A program made the translations under genes and the position numbers. Shown here in pieces: positions 36,576 to 50,310 of a stretch of DNA of 64,000 nt. Each line of letters opens with the position of its first letter. Position 1 is the stretch's first letter. Below the pieces are notes generated by a model. It saw only the letters and a list, made by a program, of their open reading frames with translations. It was not told the DNA's origin and made no database searches. Origin of the DNA: Brasenia schreberi (Eukaryota > Streptophyta > Magnoliopsida > Nymphaeales > Cabombaceae); the NCBI GenBank assembly GCA_036023115.1, contig JAYKKT010000040.1:2787501-2851500 (forward strand), written 5' to 3'.

Positions 36576-39500
36576 GCCTAGAACGATGATTCGACGTGAA
36601 ACTTACACAAATCATTTTCATCTCCTTCTCATCCTTCCGGTGTGGCAGCGTCAATCGCTGCCTTGTACTTAGATGAACAATTTGGATTTATATGAAGTCG
36701 AGCATCAGATTGACGAAGAACAGATTCTGGCAGGTACGTAATATTTGTCTGAAAGTAGCTTCTGTACATGGTTAACTGGGCAGTTAAATCAAGCAAACAA
36801 CAGAAGTCGGCCAAATTCCTTCACTACCTGTGTAATTCACTCAAATGAATAGCTGATCGTGAGCAAAACGTCTAGATTAATTCATCAATGCCAAATAAAA
36901 TATACCAATAGTGATGCACTATTACTAATTAGAAAGACAAGTATGTTGACAACAGCTACGTTAATGTATGGTACTAATATGATTCTCACTGTTTCTCATG
37001 GTTATCATAAATCTTTTAGTAGATACTATACCTTTACAATATCATGTCAGAGATTTTTGTTAATTATAAAATGAGCAGAGGAACCTGTCCAATCGGCATG
37101 CAGTTATTTTATCATAGATTTCCTCTTAATGATTGAGAATCTATACTAAGTGGGAAAACGTATATATGCTGGAACAGGCACGTATAATAACGAAAGTTGC
37201 GCGCACTCATCAAGGATAATCTGATCCTAATATGCTTCTTTATGGCGAAAGCAAGTTCAGCACCTTCCATGACCAAAGATTTTTCTCGTACGGACTTCTG
37301 AATCACAGTGGCGCACACACACAGAGATGATTATGATGATCCCATCTTTGGGCCATCAGCAAGTTGATTTAATGAAACAAAAAGTCAGTGCTTTCTTCTT
37401 TTGAGAGTCAAGCTTTTTTTTTTGAGGTGCGAAGTAGCCATGGAGAGAGAGAGAGAGAGAGGGGGGGGGGGGGTGGGGTGGGGGGGTTAAGGCTTAGTTT
37501 TGGTTTGAAAGTGACTAACATATCCATGGTTACAGCGCAGAACAGATTTGTATGGCGAGCTGATGGAGCCAATTGATCTGAAACTTCTATCATTAATGTT
37601 TCCAAGTGTCAATAACACCTTCCTCTGTTATGACTAATTAAGCAACCTACACCCCTCTACGATTACCATTACCATTACTACTTCTTATCATCATCATCTT
37701 CTTCTTCTTCTTCTTCAATATTACTGTTATTATTCATAATTTCTTACAGGAAAACACCTTTGGGAGGTATATACTCGGAGCACCCAGTGTAAATTCCAAG
37801 GCTAGGGCTCTTCTCTCCCCAATCGCAACTCAAGGTTCTATTTTCCTGCCCATAAGTTTAACTCCAAGGCCCTCCTTTAACTATTAATTCTTTATATGAT
37901 GGTCTGTCTCTTGGTTCAAGTTGAGTTGCAACAGGAAGATCAAAGCTGCTGATAAAAGCATGACCTTGTTGTTACCATTCTGCCCTACAAACCAAGTGCA
38001 TATACGTAAATGGTCCTACTGGTTCCAACTTGCCACTTTGATCCAAATCCAAGTTCACATTCGTGGGGACACCACTAGGATATTATAAGTATTGAGTCCC
38101 TTTTAAAGTTTTGGCTTGCACACATGGTCCTCTGGGTTGGACCCAAGTAGGTCTAGATCTGGACAAAGATATCAAGATCCCTATCATATCAAAAACATAC
38201 AAAAATGGTTTTAGCATCGACATCGGTTATAATAATATCTCATTAATTGTGAAAGAACAAAATTAAAGGGAAGAATAAATCATATGGACTAAGTATCAGA
38301 TGGTGAAAGGGAAGTGTGGGGACATGGTTTCTGTGGCAAAAGGGGGCCTGGCTAAGAAGCCGACTCCAGCATAATATATCACGACATGTCTAAATGTCTG
38401 CCTCTTAAAGAAGTAATATGCTTTCTAAGGACAAGATGATGTGGGAGACCAATTTTATCGTTTACCTTGTCATTCCTTGTGCTTGGTTTTGTTCACCTGA
38501 AATTATTCATGTTGGTCAAGTTGGAGAGCTAAAAGAAATATATAGGGTGAGGTAAATAGCCCATGAGTTCAAACCTATGGGCACGAAAATATTTTAGGGA
38601 GAGGTGATTACATAGGGCTACATATTTTCTATTAGGTCAGGTTTTCGAGATTGGGGTGGGATGGATGTGCCACCTTTATATATCAGTGTTTTACATATAC
38701 ATGCTAGCATATCCAAATAAATCTCAACCATGTATGTTAGATGTTTGAAATTTAAAATTTTAAAATAAGTGTGTCCATTTTTTCAAATATACTTTAGTTA
38801 CATGCACTTTTTTTGTTTTTTGAATTTAAAATTTTCATCTTAATTGAAAATTGTTTAGATATGCTGTATGTGTCCACTTTACCAGTGTATTTTAGTTATA
38901 TGAATACTTTTTGTTTTTTCAATTTAAATTTCAAACATTTATATGAATGATCAAAAATTGTTTAGATATGCTAGCACCTAAGTATGTTAGTATATAGTAG
39001 ATTTTATATATAAAAAAGAAAGAAAGTACTGCACATGTTAGCGTATACTACGTGTTACATCCTAAAAAGAACAAAGAGAAAATGAGGTTCTGATAGAACA
39101 AACAAACTATCCAACCAAAAAAAGGTTCTTATTTATGGAAGATAACATATATGACAGTAAAATCACCTAACTTTTTGTGTAAAATAAAACTACAGGGGTT
39201 TGCCCTCTTTACTTTGGTGATGGGGCCATAATAATGTAGGTCTTTCTGAAAAAAGGAGTGAGAAAGGACAGTTTTCGGACTCTCAGCATGCAGCAAGCTT
39301 GGATTTCCACGTCGCAACAGCTCATGTATCTTACAGTCCAAGAAGAAAAAGAAGTGAAAGGTTGGCTTGCCCCACAAAGGCCAGGAAAGTTTCCCTTCTG
39401 GGGCTTTCTAACTGTATTTAGATATGTGGGCGCCTTATCTATGATATTTTTTTTAACGCGGATTTATCATTTTTGGAGAATCGCATAACCTTTCTCTCTC

Positions 39501-40064
39501 TCTCACACACACACTGAGAGAGAATAATTGTGTGTGTGTGAAAATGGATTCATGTCTGATTTACCTACTTATGTCTGACCATTGTGTTCAAATAAGATTG
39601 TAAGAGTATTTAAAAATCGATAGAAAATAATTTTATTATATTCATATCAATAAAAAACAATGACCAAACATATAAATGATGAGTAGGATCTAGTTTCTCT
39701 CTTTATATATTATAATATAAAAAAACTGGATCCTACTCACTTATAACATGTCCATTCACCTATTTTTTGGTACCATTAAGATTTTTGACAAAAAATAAAA
39801 ACAATATTATTACACTATGTGAACGGAACCCAATTACTATATATATAGATAGGGAGAGAGAGAGAGAAAAGAGAGAAACCAACCAAAATAAAGTTTTTCC
39901 CCACGTGAAGTAGGGTTGTATTTTTAGATGGGACGCCGGACCACATTGGTCTGTCATGGGTCAAAAAGCAAGATTAGGTATTATGGTTTGTTATCTTTTT
40001 GAGTCTCACTTCTTCAATAAATGCTCATGTCCCTGCCATCAAGAGTTATCAAATTTCAAATGCA

Positions 40065-40070
<6 letters not shown>
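36576..40070. other. Intergenic, no gene seen
   Basis: AT-rich DNA with a GA/poly-G tract at about 37,441-37,488, a TCT/CTT-rich run near 37,695, and small CT/CA runs near 39,495. About 38,690-38,990 contains a repeated ATGCTAGCATAT / GTTTAGATATGCT theme. No reading frame with a recognised domain. Confidence 0.4.

Positions 40071-40122
<52 letters not shown>
40071..40122. repeat. (TA)n(GA)n compound microsatellite
   Basis: About 28 bp of TA followed by about 25 bp of GA. Confidence 0.95.
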
Positions 40123-40123
<1 letters not shown>

Positions 40124-40799
40124 TTAAATGGTGAAAATAGGCGAGGTACGTTGAGTTCCACTGGACCTCGCCTGTTTTCACCAGTTTCGAGCTTTTGAGA
40201 AAACGTCACAATCTTTAGGATCCGGCCGGACATCAAAATCTTGTCCTACTGTTGCCGACTCCCGTTCTGTTCAGTCCATCAAAGTCTCCACACCTCCCAT
40301 TCTGTTCTGTCCACACATCTCTCTAAGGATGGCAATCAAGTCCCTGCCATCCATGTCCCGCCCCGTGGTACTCACTCCAACCCACACATCCATGGCATGT
40401 TTCTCAGTTCATGTCCACTATCAGAAACGAAGGCCCCACGCCCACATACTGAGTGCCCCCCACTTCATCGACTCACTCACTGATATACACCTGCAAATTT
40501 GGCTAATCTGTTCAATTAGCTCTTCAAAAAGCTCTAAATTGGTGCCTTTATTTTTATAAAATCTATGCTTTATTTGCTTAAATATCATGCCAATGAGTGC
40601 ATGCATGCACGTGTGCGTGTTCTCAGATGGTGACACATCCATGTACTTCTCCACTAATCATGCTTCAATTAAGTTAATCAATGGTTTAATATAATGTTGA
40701 TGTAATCTACATTCCTTGTATGAACAATATGCATATGGAATCTTCAATTATTGGACAAACCATTAGATCCTTGCAGAACGTACATTTGTGTGTAAGCGT

Positions 40800-41290
40800 G
40801 TCTTAGTTGAACGTTACTTGCTCGTCACTGTGGGTCTAATCAACCCAAGTCGAGCTCTAGTATAAGCAAGCTCGACTCAATTCATTAAGAAAAATACTCG
40901 GGTTCAAATGGGGCTTCAATCTTCCAAGCTCAAGGCTCTAGCTTGAGCTTGAGTTATGTTCAAACAACTTGTTGGCACTGAAAATCTTACTTCTACGAGC
41001 GGGTTCATACAAATACTATTAGAATTGCATTGTCATTTTTTACATAAAACTTATTAATTTTGTAGTTCGGTGCATGAAGATTGACTGATTATTGAAGCTC
41101 AGAGCAGATCGAGCTCAGTGAACTGCAGTCCAATGACTGAGCTCGTGAATTCATATATGTGTGTGTATTGGTCAAGTGAGCTTGCAAGTAACTCCAGCTC
41201 AACAAAGTCTAAGTTGAGTTCGATTTTTTTTTCTTTTGGAATCGAGCTCGAGTAGCTCATGAATGCTCGGTTCACTTGCACCCCTACTGG
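40800..41290. mobile_element. hAT-like element, GAGCTCG-rich, right end visible
   Basis: Dense in GAGCTCGAG, AAGCTCGA and TCGAGCTC words in both orientations, and it ends TTGCACCCCTAC at about 41,274-41,287. CAGGGGTGCAA-like ends and GAGCTCG-rich interiors are typical of plant hAT non-autonomous elements. The left inverted end was not found, so the element may be truncated or decayed. It lies about 420 bp upstream of the GA20ox start. Confidence 0.5.
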
Positions 41291-41625
41291 CCACAATTAA
41301 TATGCATGCAACCGTGGTCATCTTTCGTACACACACTTTGCTATTATCTTTAGAGAGAGAAAGAGAGATACGTATGCTGTTGATTTCTCACACTGATGAA
41401 AAAAACACGAGAGAGAGAGAGAGAATTGGTGGGACTAAATTGGAGAGAAACGACGATCGAGTAGCAGAAAACGATGACGGTCGAGTTCTTGGAACTGTAA
41501 GTATGCGTCCACGCTTTTTTGTCCAAGCAAAATGACGCAATGGGGTGAATCAACTAGATTCCAAATCCTCGTCATCAACGCCCTCCACCCGCCTCTCTCT
41601 CTCTCTCTCTCTCTAGACTTGCCTC

Positions 41626-41633
41626 TATATAAA
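41626..41633 (+). promoter_or_regulatory. TATA box of the GA 20-oxidase gene
   Basis: TATATAAA, 81 bp upstream of the ATG at 41714. It is preceded by a 23-bp CT tract (about 41,593-41,615), a common plant core-promoter neighbour. This spacing predicts a leader of roughly 50 nt. Confidence 0.7.
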
Positions 41634-41713
41634 GTCCAACTGCCCGACCTCCTGATGCATTCACATTCATACACACACAAAAGCAGAGGGATTGTGGTGT
41701 CACCTTCTTAAAT

Positions 41714-43109
41714 ATGAGTCTCCCTCAGCTCAATAATCACCTCACTGATCAAGAGATGACCAATAAAAGATCAGAACTAATTTTTGATGCTGCAGTCATC
41801 AGGCAACAACAAGACATCCCTAAGGAGTTTATTTGGCCTGAAGACGAGCGCAGCTATGAGCTGGATGAGCTCCATGTTCCTCTGATTGATCTCTCTGCTT
41901 TCTTTTCGACCGGCGATCCTGCGGCCGCTGTTAAGGCCGCTGCCATGATGGGCGAAGCATGTAGCAAGCATGGATTCTTCCAAGTCATAAACCATGGAGT
42001 TAGACCTGACCTCATCGAGGCCGCACACGCCCACATGAACTCCTTCTTTGATATGCCTCTATCTAAGAAACAGAGAGCTAAGAGGAAGCTTGGGGAGAGT
42101 TGTGGCTATGCTAGCAGCTTTACCGGAAGGTTCGCTTCTAAGCTCCCATGGAAGGAAACACTCTCTTTTGAGTACTCTACCTCAAATCCCGATGCTGTAG
42201 ATCAGTACTTCAAGAGGGTTCTTGGTGATGAATTTGATGAATCAGGGTGAGGAATTATCATCACAATTTTGACAAATCATACATCTTAATCTGCTTCTTT
42301 GTTACAATTTTGAGAAATGTTGATGCATATCTGCCTTGTTGAATGTGTTTCAGATCGATTTACCAAGAGTACTGTGCAGCAATGAGCAACTTGTCCTTAG
42401 GAATCATGGAGCTTTTGGCTACGAGCCTAGGGGTGGACAGGATGTATTACAGAGACTTTTTTCAAGGCAACAATTCAATCATGAGGTTGAATTACTATCC
42501 TCCCTGCCAGAGGCCCGATCTTACCCTCGGCACTGGGCCGCACTGCGATCCTACATCTCTTACAATCCTTCACCAAGATGATGTTGGGGGCTTAGAAGTG
42601 TTTGTGGAGGGCAAATGGCACAGAATCAGGCCTAATACGAATGCCTTCGTTGTGAACATAGGCGACACTTTCATGGTAACAACTTGGTTCTCTGAAATCT
42701 CCATCTTCATTCTCACAAACCATGAAGTAAATTGTATTTCTCCTTCATCAAATAGCTCTTAATATTATCTCATATACTGATATGAGACATGAACTGATCA
42801 AATTGCGATTTCTCACAGGCATTGTCAAATGGGAAGTACAAGAGTTGCTTGCACAGGGCAGTAGTGAACAGTAAAACTCCTAGGAAATCCTTGGCATTCT
42901 TCCTGTGCCCCCTAATGGACAAGATTGTGAGGCCCCCAACAGCATTGATAGATCAAGAAAATCCAAGAATCTACCCAGATTTCACATGGTCTACACTGTT
43001 GGAATTCACTCAGAAGCATTACAGGGCAGATATGAAAACTCTCGACACGTTCACCAAGTGGATTTCAAGCAGCGGTAATAATAAATCAAAATCCACTTTC
43101 TGTTTCTGA
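41714..43109 (+). CDS. GA20ox: Gibberellin 20-oxidase, complete, 3 exons
   Basis: Fe(II)/2-oxoglutarate dioxygenase that oxidises C-20 of gibberellin intermediates (GA12/GA53 to GA9/GA20), a rate-limiting cytosolic step of gibberellin synthesis. Exons: 41714..42246, 42354..42675, 42819..43109; 1,146 nt, 381 residues, normal for the family. Seen: the GA20ox-specific LPWKET (144-149), [11 protein letters not shown] (224-234), iron ligands H241, D243 and H297 (GPHCDP and SCLHRAVVN), and the 2-oxoglutarate-binding R307/S309 (PRKSLAFF). The DIOX_N half with VPLIDLSAF and [11 protein letters not shown] lies in exon 1. Both introns are short GT-AG, at the positions usual for GA20ox. LPWKET and NYYPXCQ distinguish it from GA 3-oxidase and C19-GA 2-oxidase. 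The ATG chosen is the first after the TATA box. Feedback repression by gibberellin is known for the family; nothing in the sequence proves it here. Confidence 0.95.
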
Positions 43110-43975
43110 AAGCAAGATTGTAGTAAATTTGTTTCTCCTTTTAGCCATCTTCACGTATCTTTTTCTTTGATCTTTTTGCTCATCCTTTGATGAAAAGGCA
43201 TGTCTCGGGAAATTGGTAGCTGGGAAATAATTGAGAATCACTTGTACAAAATGAAGAGGCAGCAATTGGAAGGGAAGATCCTGTTTGTGGGAATGGGGCC
43301 GTAAAAGGCAGCAAATTGTAGCTGAATAGATGCCGGCAAAAGCATATTAAACTTTTCCCACCGCAAGTTTTAGATAGTGCAACCCATAAAGTATTTTAAG
43401 ATAGTGCGATGCTTTTGGTACTTCCATTAAATAATGAGAGGGCACCATCAGTTGTGGGAGCATTAGTCAACTCACCCACTTAAGAACAAGTGAAGATCTT
43501 TGCGCCAAACCTCGTTTTCTTATCTTCTGTGAAGCTAATGACGAAACCACGTCACAGAGAGAGAGAGAGAAAGAGAGCATCTGTCAATGAAGATGGATCT
43601 ATAAGACAACATAGCCAACAATGAGAACGATTAGAAAGTTGTTGGACATTACTGGAAGAGAAAAGTTTTCTTATGGTTACAGCTAGTCATTGTTATCTTT
43701 TGTTCCATTCAGTCATTGATGGTTGCCCCCGCCCCCCCCTCTCTCTTGTCTTATCCTCCCGTACCCAATTGTTGTCCTATAGATCCACCAAGCCATTCTT
43801 GGGTATAAGTCACACAAACAAGCGAGCTACTATTTACTCGGCTCTGTTTGCCTCATAAGTTCATCTACCAGCACCAAACATCTGGCTCAATAAGCCATCT
43901 GAGCTGCGCACAAAACTGTGTTCTATTTGGCTTAGCTTCTATAAGAGCATACGTTTAAGAGAGTGCATGTGTGCA

Positions 43976-44060
<85 letters not shown>

Positions 44061-44605
44061 TATGTGAACCCAACTACCCCACTGCGTAAGAGAGCCTAGT
44101 AAAGGGAATTATAAAATTATATGAAATATTTGCAGAATTCAGCTTGCGTAACTCGGGTCACCTGGAATCAGCTATACGACTAGGAGGTGATTCGCAGTCG
44201 GTGTATTATATCAAATTCAATGATCTAAATTCCGTGATTCCACGATATATAATTGTCTAAGCATCATTTTGCTCCACCTCTACGTTAAAGATCATCTGGA
44301 ATTAGACAAAATTCGACCAAGTTGAGCACTAACAAAAGAAATATGAAGATGCCTAGTAATGCCATACATCCATATATCTGCTTCCTTGAGGAAGAATTCC
44401 TGTCAAATGACAAAATCGGTCGCCGAAATACTTTATGACCTTCACCAACTTGTTAGTTGGGCTGGTAATCGAGCTTAACAAATCAAATGAACCAAGATTG
44501 CTTGGTTCCATAATTTTCTATACGAATGGAGCTGGAATCGGCTCGTCATTCTTTTAGGAGACAAGCTAAAACGAGTTGAGAGAACATTTACTTAAATTAA
44601 CACCA
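43110..44605. other. GA20ox 3' flank, no further gene
   Basis: 3' UTR followed by intergenic DNA. It includes a (GA)n run near 43,557 and the (GT)n(GA)n tract listed separately. No coding region recognised. Confidence 0.45.
43978..44058. repeat. (GT)n(GA)n compound microsatellite
   Basis: About 33 bp of GT followed by about 47 bp of GA. Confidence 0.95.
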
Positions 44606-44606
44606 A

Positions 44607-44705
44607 CGGTAACAACAACTAATCCCTTTTCCATACTAGATGGAATCGGTTCCATGAATTCGTTGTTTTCATAGAATCTGATCATGTGCGATACTTGGCC
44701 TAAAC
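44607..44705 (-). mobile_element. RTE LINE 3'-end fragment
   Basis: AACAACAACTAATCCC, then CCATACTAGATGG, TCGGTTCCATGAATTC and GATCATGTGCGATAC parallel the 3' 100 bp of RTE copies A and B, with substitutions. Confidence 0.7.
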
Positions 44706-45700
44706 GAAGCGGCCCTCAACCTTTTTCAGTGAAAACCAGGGGCAATACCCAAAAGAACAGAAGAAACCATGTGACAAATGCTGGGCAAAACCCCAACGAG
44801 ATTGCCCAGAACAAGGGGTCTAAGTTAATGATCACCAACAATGTCACTACCAAATTAGTCAAAATGGGACATGCACATTTGGTATATAAACATGAACCAC
44901 TCGCACATATGCTCCCAGGAGGAGAAGCTATAAAAAATTCTGATGATGGGAAAAGAACAGTGGCCACGCCCCCGCCGTCATTAGAACTATACCTTGTTCC
45001 CGAGCCACCGCCTCTTTTCAAACTCAACTAGCCCTAGATTAGTGAGAATTGGGTTCTTGCCGACAGCGAAAGGTGAGAATCCAATTCCATTTAAGCTACA
45101 TTTTCGGCTTCCACATCTACATAAGCTACCTTTTGGGCTTCTACATCAGCAGGGCTTACTGAAACCAAATCTTTTCTCTCGGTCACCGCTTAAAGTGGCT
45201 GGAATTGGAATCGTTTTCTTGTGACTCCGATTCCGGAGATGAACCAAACATGCCTTAAGTGGAGAATCTATAATCTGTACCTCAGATGATCAGTATGCCA
45301 ATGATAGTTCTTTTGTTAAAAGAAGTAAAAAGAGAGGGCAGGGTACGAAGGAGTAGGACCCTTTAGCACATGTGCGTCAACCATAAAGATTCATTGGATT
45401 CTTTTAATCAATGCCCATGATCATCAGCCAACTCTTTTTCACCATCAAATCCAAATTGGATCCTGCACATTTTAGCTATTCAAATTCAGTTTTCGGATTT
45501 CAAAATCATTGAAAATCACAAAGAGGAGTTTCGTCACTCCTAGACAGCTCAACCAATTCACTAAAATTTGATTTTGTAATATCCGCCAACATCTCCTATT
45601 AGAATCCGGTGAGTCGAGAATCGGTTCCTCTGAAAATCGAGAAGCAGAGCCTGCACCTAATTTCAGAACTTTGGTAAAGAAAAATGCGGTTGTGAGAACA
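44706..45700. other. Unassigned region, no supported gene
   Basis: A 115-codon frame (44,684-45,031, plus) overlaps the LINE fragment and has no recognisable domain, so I do not call it a gene. At about 45,228-45,255 the text GATTCCGG then AACCAAACATGCC resembles the end of a Harbinger-type MITE, but no partner end was located. Confidence 0.3.
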
Positions 45701-45708
45701 GAGAAGAA

Positions 45709-45895
45709 TTGATCATTTTCCGGCAATGTACCACAGTCCAAGGTTGGATTTCAGCATACACCATTTTCTCAAAGCAGCCTATTTAAGTTGATTTTGCAGT
45801 AAATGACCGTTTTCCGGCAAGTTACCGCATTCCAAGGATGGTTCATCATGCACCATTTTCTTGAAACAGGATACTGAAGTTGGTTTTGCAGTGTT
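45709..45895. repeat. Imperfect tandem duplication, about 92-bp unit
   Basis: Unit 1 (about 45,714-45,800) and unit 2 (about 45,806-45,890) share TTTTCCGGCAA, ACCACAGTCCAAGG / ACCGCATTCCAAGG, CACCATTTTCT and GATTTTGCAGT / GGTTTTGCAGT in the same order. Confidence 0.7.
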
Positions 45896-45946
45896 GAACT
45901 AAAAACAGTTTGTTCATGAGAGCGCAGGAGCTAGGTCTTGGAGCAA

Positions 45947-45948
<2 letters not shown>

Positions 45949-45991
<43 letters not shown>
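45949..45991. repeat. (ATT)n microsatellite
   Basis: About 14 trinucleotide units, followed by a short TA run. Confidence 0.95.
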
Positions 45992-45997
<6 letters not shown>

Positions 45998-46019
45998 TAT
46001 TAAGAGTTTTTTTTACGAA

Positions 46020-46604
46020 TGTACAACACTAGTTAAAGAATTAAAAATATTAAATATTAAATAAAAAATAAAAATATTTAATATATTAAAAATTTATGAA
46101 GCATTTATTAAATAATTAAACTATTTTATATATGTTATTAAATATTTAACTAGTGTCCATACTAGTAACACTTAATTGTTAGTAAAACTTAATTGTTAGT
46201 AAAACTTTATTATTATTAAAAAAAGTTATTTTACAGACTTTTCTAAAATAAAAATGACACAGATTACATACAGGACCATTGATAAGAGGGGAGGAAAGGG
46301 AAAGGAAAAAAATATAGTGATTATTGATCTGTGACCTCTTTCCCAAAATATTTGTATGTGTGTTCCAACATTACCTTATTATTATTTTTACTACTTGGTA
46401 AGTATGTGTGTCCCTGTGTACGCGCTCTTGAATGGCAAAGTGGGTTTTGTTTGAACTGAATGGTTATATATATATATATATATATATGTGATATATTTAA
46501 TGAGAGAAAATAACAAAAATAAATTTTAATCTAAATAATTATATATGAATAACTAATAATTAAAAATTTCTTAAAATTAATTACTTAAAAAATTTATATA
46601 TATT

Positions 46605-46642
<38 letters not shown>

Positions 46643-47022
46643 CGCGCTTCAAAAAGAAGTAGAGGGGGAGGGGGAGCCCACAGAGCATGTGTTAAGTGAT
46701 AGAAGCACGAACATAGGGGCCTCAAAGGGGGGAGTGCCGCATATATTTTTGTGGGTGCGACCGAACAAGGCTGCCACTATGGACAAACTGTGCCTCTTCT
46801 TTTAACACCACATACGATCCAAAACCCTCCATCACAACACGAGACTATTGATTGTCCTTTCTCCCTCACGCACTCTTCCTGTCGTACCTCTCTGTTGCCA
46901 AAACAATACCATCAATTCGCTTCACAATTCTGTTTCTTTTACCTTTACCCGCAGCTCTCACTTGAACCAAATTGGCTTAAATATGATAATCCCTAAACAA
47001 AATAAATAAATAATATTTGAAA
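46020..47022. other. AT-rich intergenic region with TA and TG microsatellites
   Basis: TA tracts at about 46,466-46,488 and 46,603-46,622, the latter followed by a TG run to about 46,642. No gene recognised. Confidence 0.45.
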
Positions 47023-47038
47023 TTATTAAAACCAGCAA

Positions 47039-47249
47039 CAACAACAATAATAACTAAGCTTTTTTTCCATATCATATGGGTCGGCTACATAAATTCTTTG
47101 TTTTCATGTAACTCAATCATAATTTGTAGAATCGATGATAAATAAGTCCGACAAAGTTTTATGTTAGATGTCGGAAGCCTAACACAACCCTCCTCTTTTA
47201 TCCGGACTTGAAACCGTCATGCAAGAGTGATTCCTTACATGAGCGGAGT
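47039..47249 (-). mobile_element. Miniature RTE element: both ends, no coding body, own target duplication
   Basis: About 210 bp on the minus strand. The left half matches the RTE 3' end (CAACAACAATAATAACTAAG, GGGTCGGCTACATAAATTC). The right half matches the RTE 5' end (CCGACAAAGTTTTATG, GTCGGAAGCCTAACACAACC, then CTTTTATCCGGACTTG, GAGTGATTCCTTACATG). The whole ~3-kb coding interior is absent. A 16-bp direct repeat TTATTAAAACCAGCAA flanks it at 47023-47038 and 47250-47265. So it inserted as a short unit, or suffered an internal deletion after insertion. Confidence 0.85.
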
Positions 47250-47269
47250 TTATTAAAACCAGCAAGAGA

Positions 47270-48352
<1,083 letters not shown>

Positions 48353-49354
48353 TTGGTGTCTTGTACTGGCCGAATGCATCCAAAAGGAGAACGGTAGCCT
48401 GATCTTGAAGCTTAATAGGACAAGTCAATGCTTTCATTTCAAGCAAGTGACCAACTCAACCAGCAAAACTTTCTGAGTCTCCTTTACATTTTTAATTATT
48501 TTATCACCTCATCTCACACTTCTATCCATCTGTTAATCAAGGAGCCCACTGGGTTGTCCTAGAGCCATACTTGAATGGGACAATTGAAGCATATTTTGTA
48601 CAATTAGGTGCTCTGAGCTGGAAGGAGAGTGAAGAGTCCCCCTGTGACTTATGGCATTCAAGCCCACACAACGGCACGAACAACTCGCATTCAGCTGCAT
48701 TTGAGCTCATTAACTGGGTTAGTTGGTGTTGACACTGAAAAATGGCACGTTCTGCATCACATTGGATTTCAGCGATTTTTCTAGTGCTATTCGAATTGCT
48801 TCGTCAGTTTTGACGGTCTTGAAGAACAAGAATTATCTTCTTCAGCTTCACCTTCCTCATCCTTTTACAATATTTATGAATATGAATATACAGAAACGAA
48901 AGTACTTAGATGGTTGTAGCTTTAATCCATGAATCATAGATTTCATTTTCATGCATCAAGTTCTCACAAGAATGAAAAAGCTTGTGCTGAGGGACTTGTT
49001 TTAAGAAAGGAACTCAGTATTGAAAAACATTAACCTTTTACTTAAATGAGTCCCTCCTGCTAATCTCACCTAGCCCAGACTTTACAAGCCTGTGCATATG
49101 TTCAGGCTAGATTAAGCCCAAACTCCTTCAGCTTGATTTTCTCAGCTCGATTATCAGGCCTAGTTATGGGCAGTTGGACATCATTTAGTCTAAATAAGCA
49201 TCCATCTCGTACCATGAACCTCGCTTTATGATCAATTTAAATGAACCATCACCATCTCCTACAAAGTGGGAGTCAAAAAATACTGCCCCTCTCAAGCATG
49301 TTTAATTTTTGGAGTTTGGATATTATGTAGTGGGTAATGTATCCGATGAAGTCT

Positions 49355-49472
49355 TTTTCCTGATTACAAGAGGAGGCCGAAACCTAACACATGTACTCTC
49401 TTAGAGTCAACTCCTCACCAGCAGCAACGGTGCTAGAGTGCCCTACCATTAAGCTAATGCTCCGGGTGTAAA
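49355..49472 (-). mobile_element. tRNA-derived SINE, minus strand
   Basis: The reverse complement reads GGAGCATTAGCTTAATGGTA (clear box A), GGGCACTCTAGCACCGTTGC, GAGGAGTTGACTC (box B), TTAGGTTTCGGCCTCC and TCTTGTAATC. Same family as the copies at 20.6 and 35.5 kb. Confidence 0.8.
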
Positions 49473-50310
49473 ACCATCAATAGTAGAGTTCAAAATTAAC
49501 CCCCCTCCTCTAGGATCAGGACCTGGTGGTGGAGTTCTCTTTGACAAAACACATGAACCAAGGTAAGTGTAATCTTATGATTGTTTTGGCCCTTGACAGA
49601 AGGAAATAGAGAACCAAAGAGAGACCAGAGAAGGAACAAACACAAAGACAAATCTACTCCGTACTTGTTGAAGTTGCATGAGATTTAGAGGCAGGAAACG
49701 GACAGCGGTAAAGCTGGTGTGGCTCACGCACGCGCACACAGAGGACCCTTTATATCTGAGTTTGTTGTATGAGATGGTCGACACCTAAGCAAGCATCACT
49801 CCCTTCATAAATGTAAAGTAGACAAATGGATTCAATTTTATGTCTCCATCTGCCAAGATGGTTTGGTCCCCAACTTTGTAGCTGAAAGTGGATAGAAAAC
49901 GGAACAGTTGATAAGAATTCTTGAGCTTTTACCAGAATGTCTTGTTGTGTGTGTGTGGAGTCTCTGTGCGTTTTCATCGCTTGAGCCTTACCGCAGTAGC
50001 AATGGCTTGCTTGTTTGTGTACATCTGTGAGCGCGTCTTATAACAGGGCCAGTTCGAAGGAAGATGTTGAAACCTTGTTACAGAAAGTGTCGCAGTTTCA
50101 GTGTGGGTGGGTGAGCGCATGCACTGTACAAAAACCAGTTGACAGAAGATGGAGGGCTCTCTCTCTATCCCTATGAGAGTGTATTTGCATTGTGTCACCA
50201 AGTAATAGTTTATTGTAGTGCGGGTTTAAAGATAATTAAGTCACGCTAGAGCACGAGTTTATATTGGATTGTTGATTACAGAGAAACTCCATAATTTTAG
50301 ACAAGAAGCA
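49473..50310. other. Intergenic, no gene seen
   Basis: Short overlapping frames only; none has a recognised domain, promoter or splice pattern. Confidence 0.4.

Noticed and set aside
44684..45031. 115-codon frame, plus strand
   Set aside because: Begins inside a LINE 3' fragment, has no known domain, no promoter or splice pattern; the opposite strand is open too.
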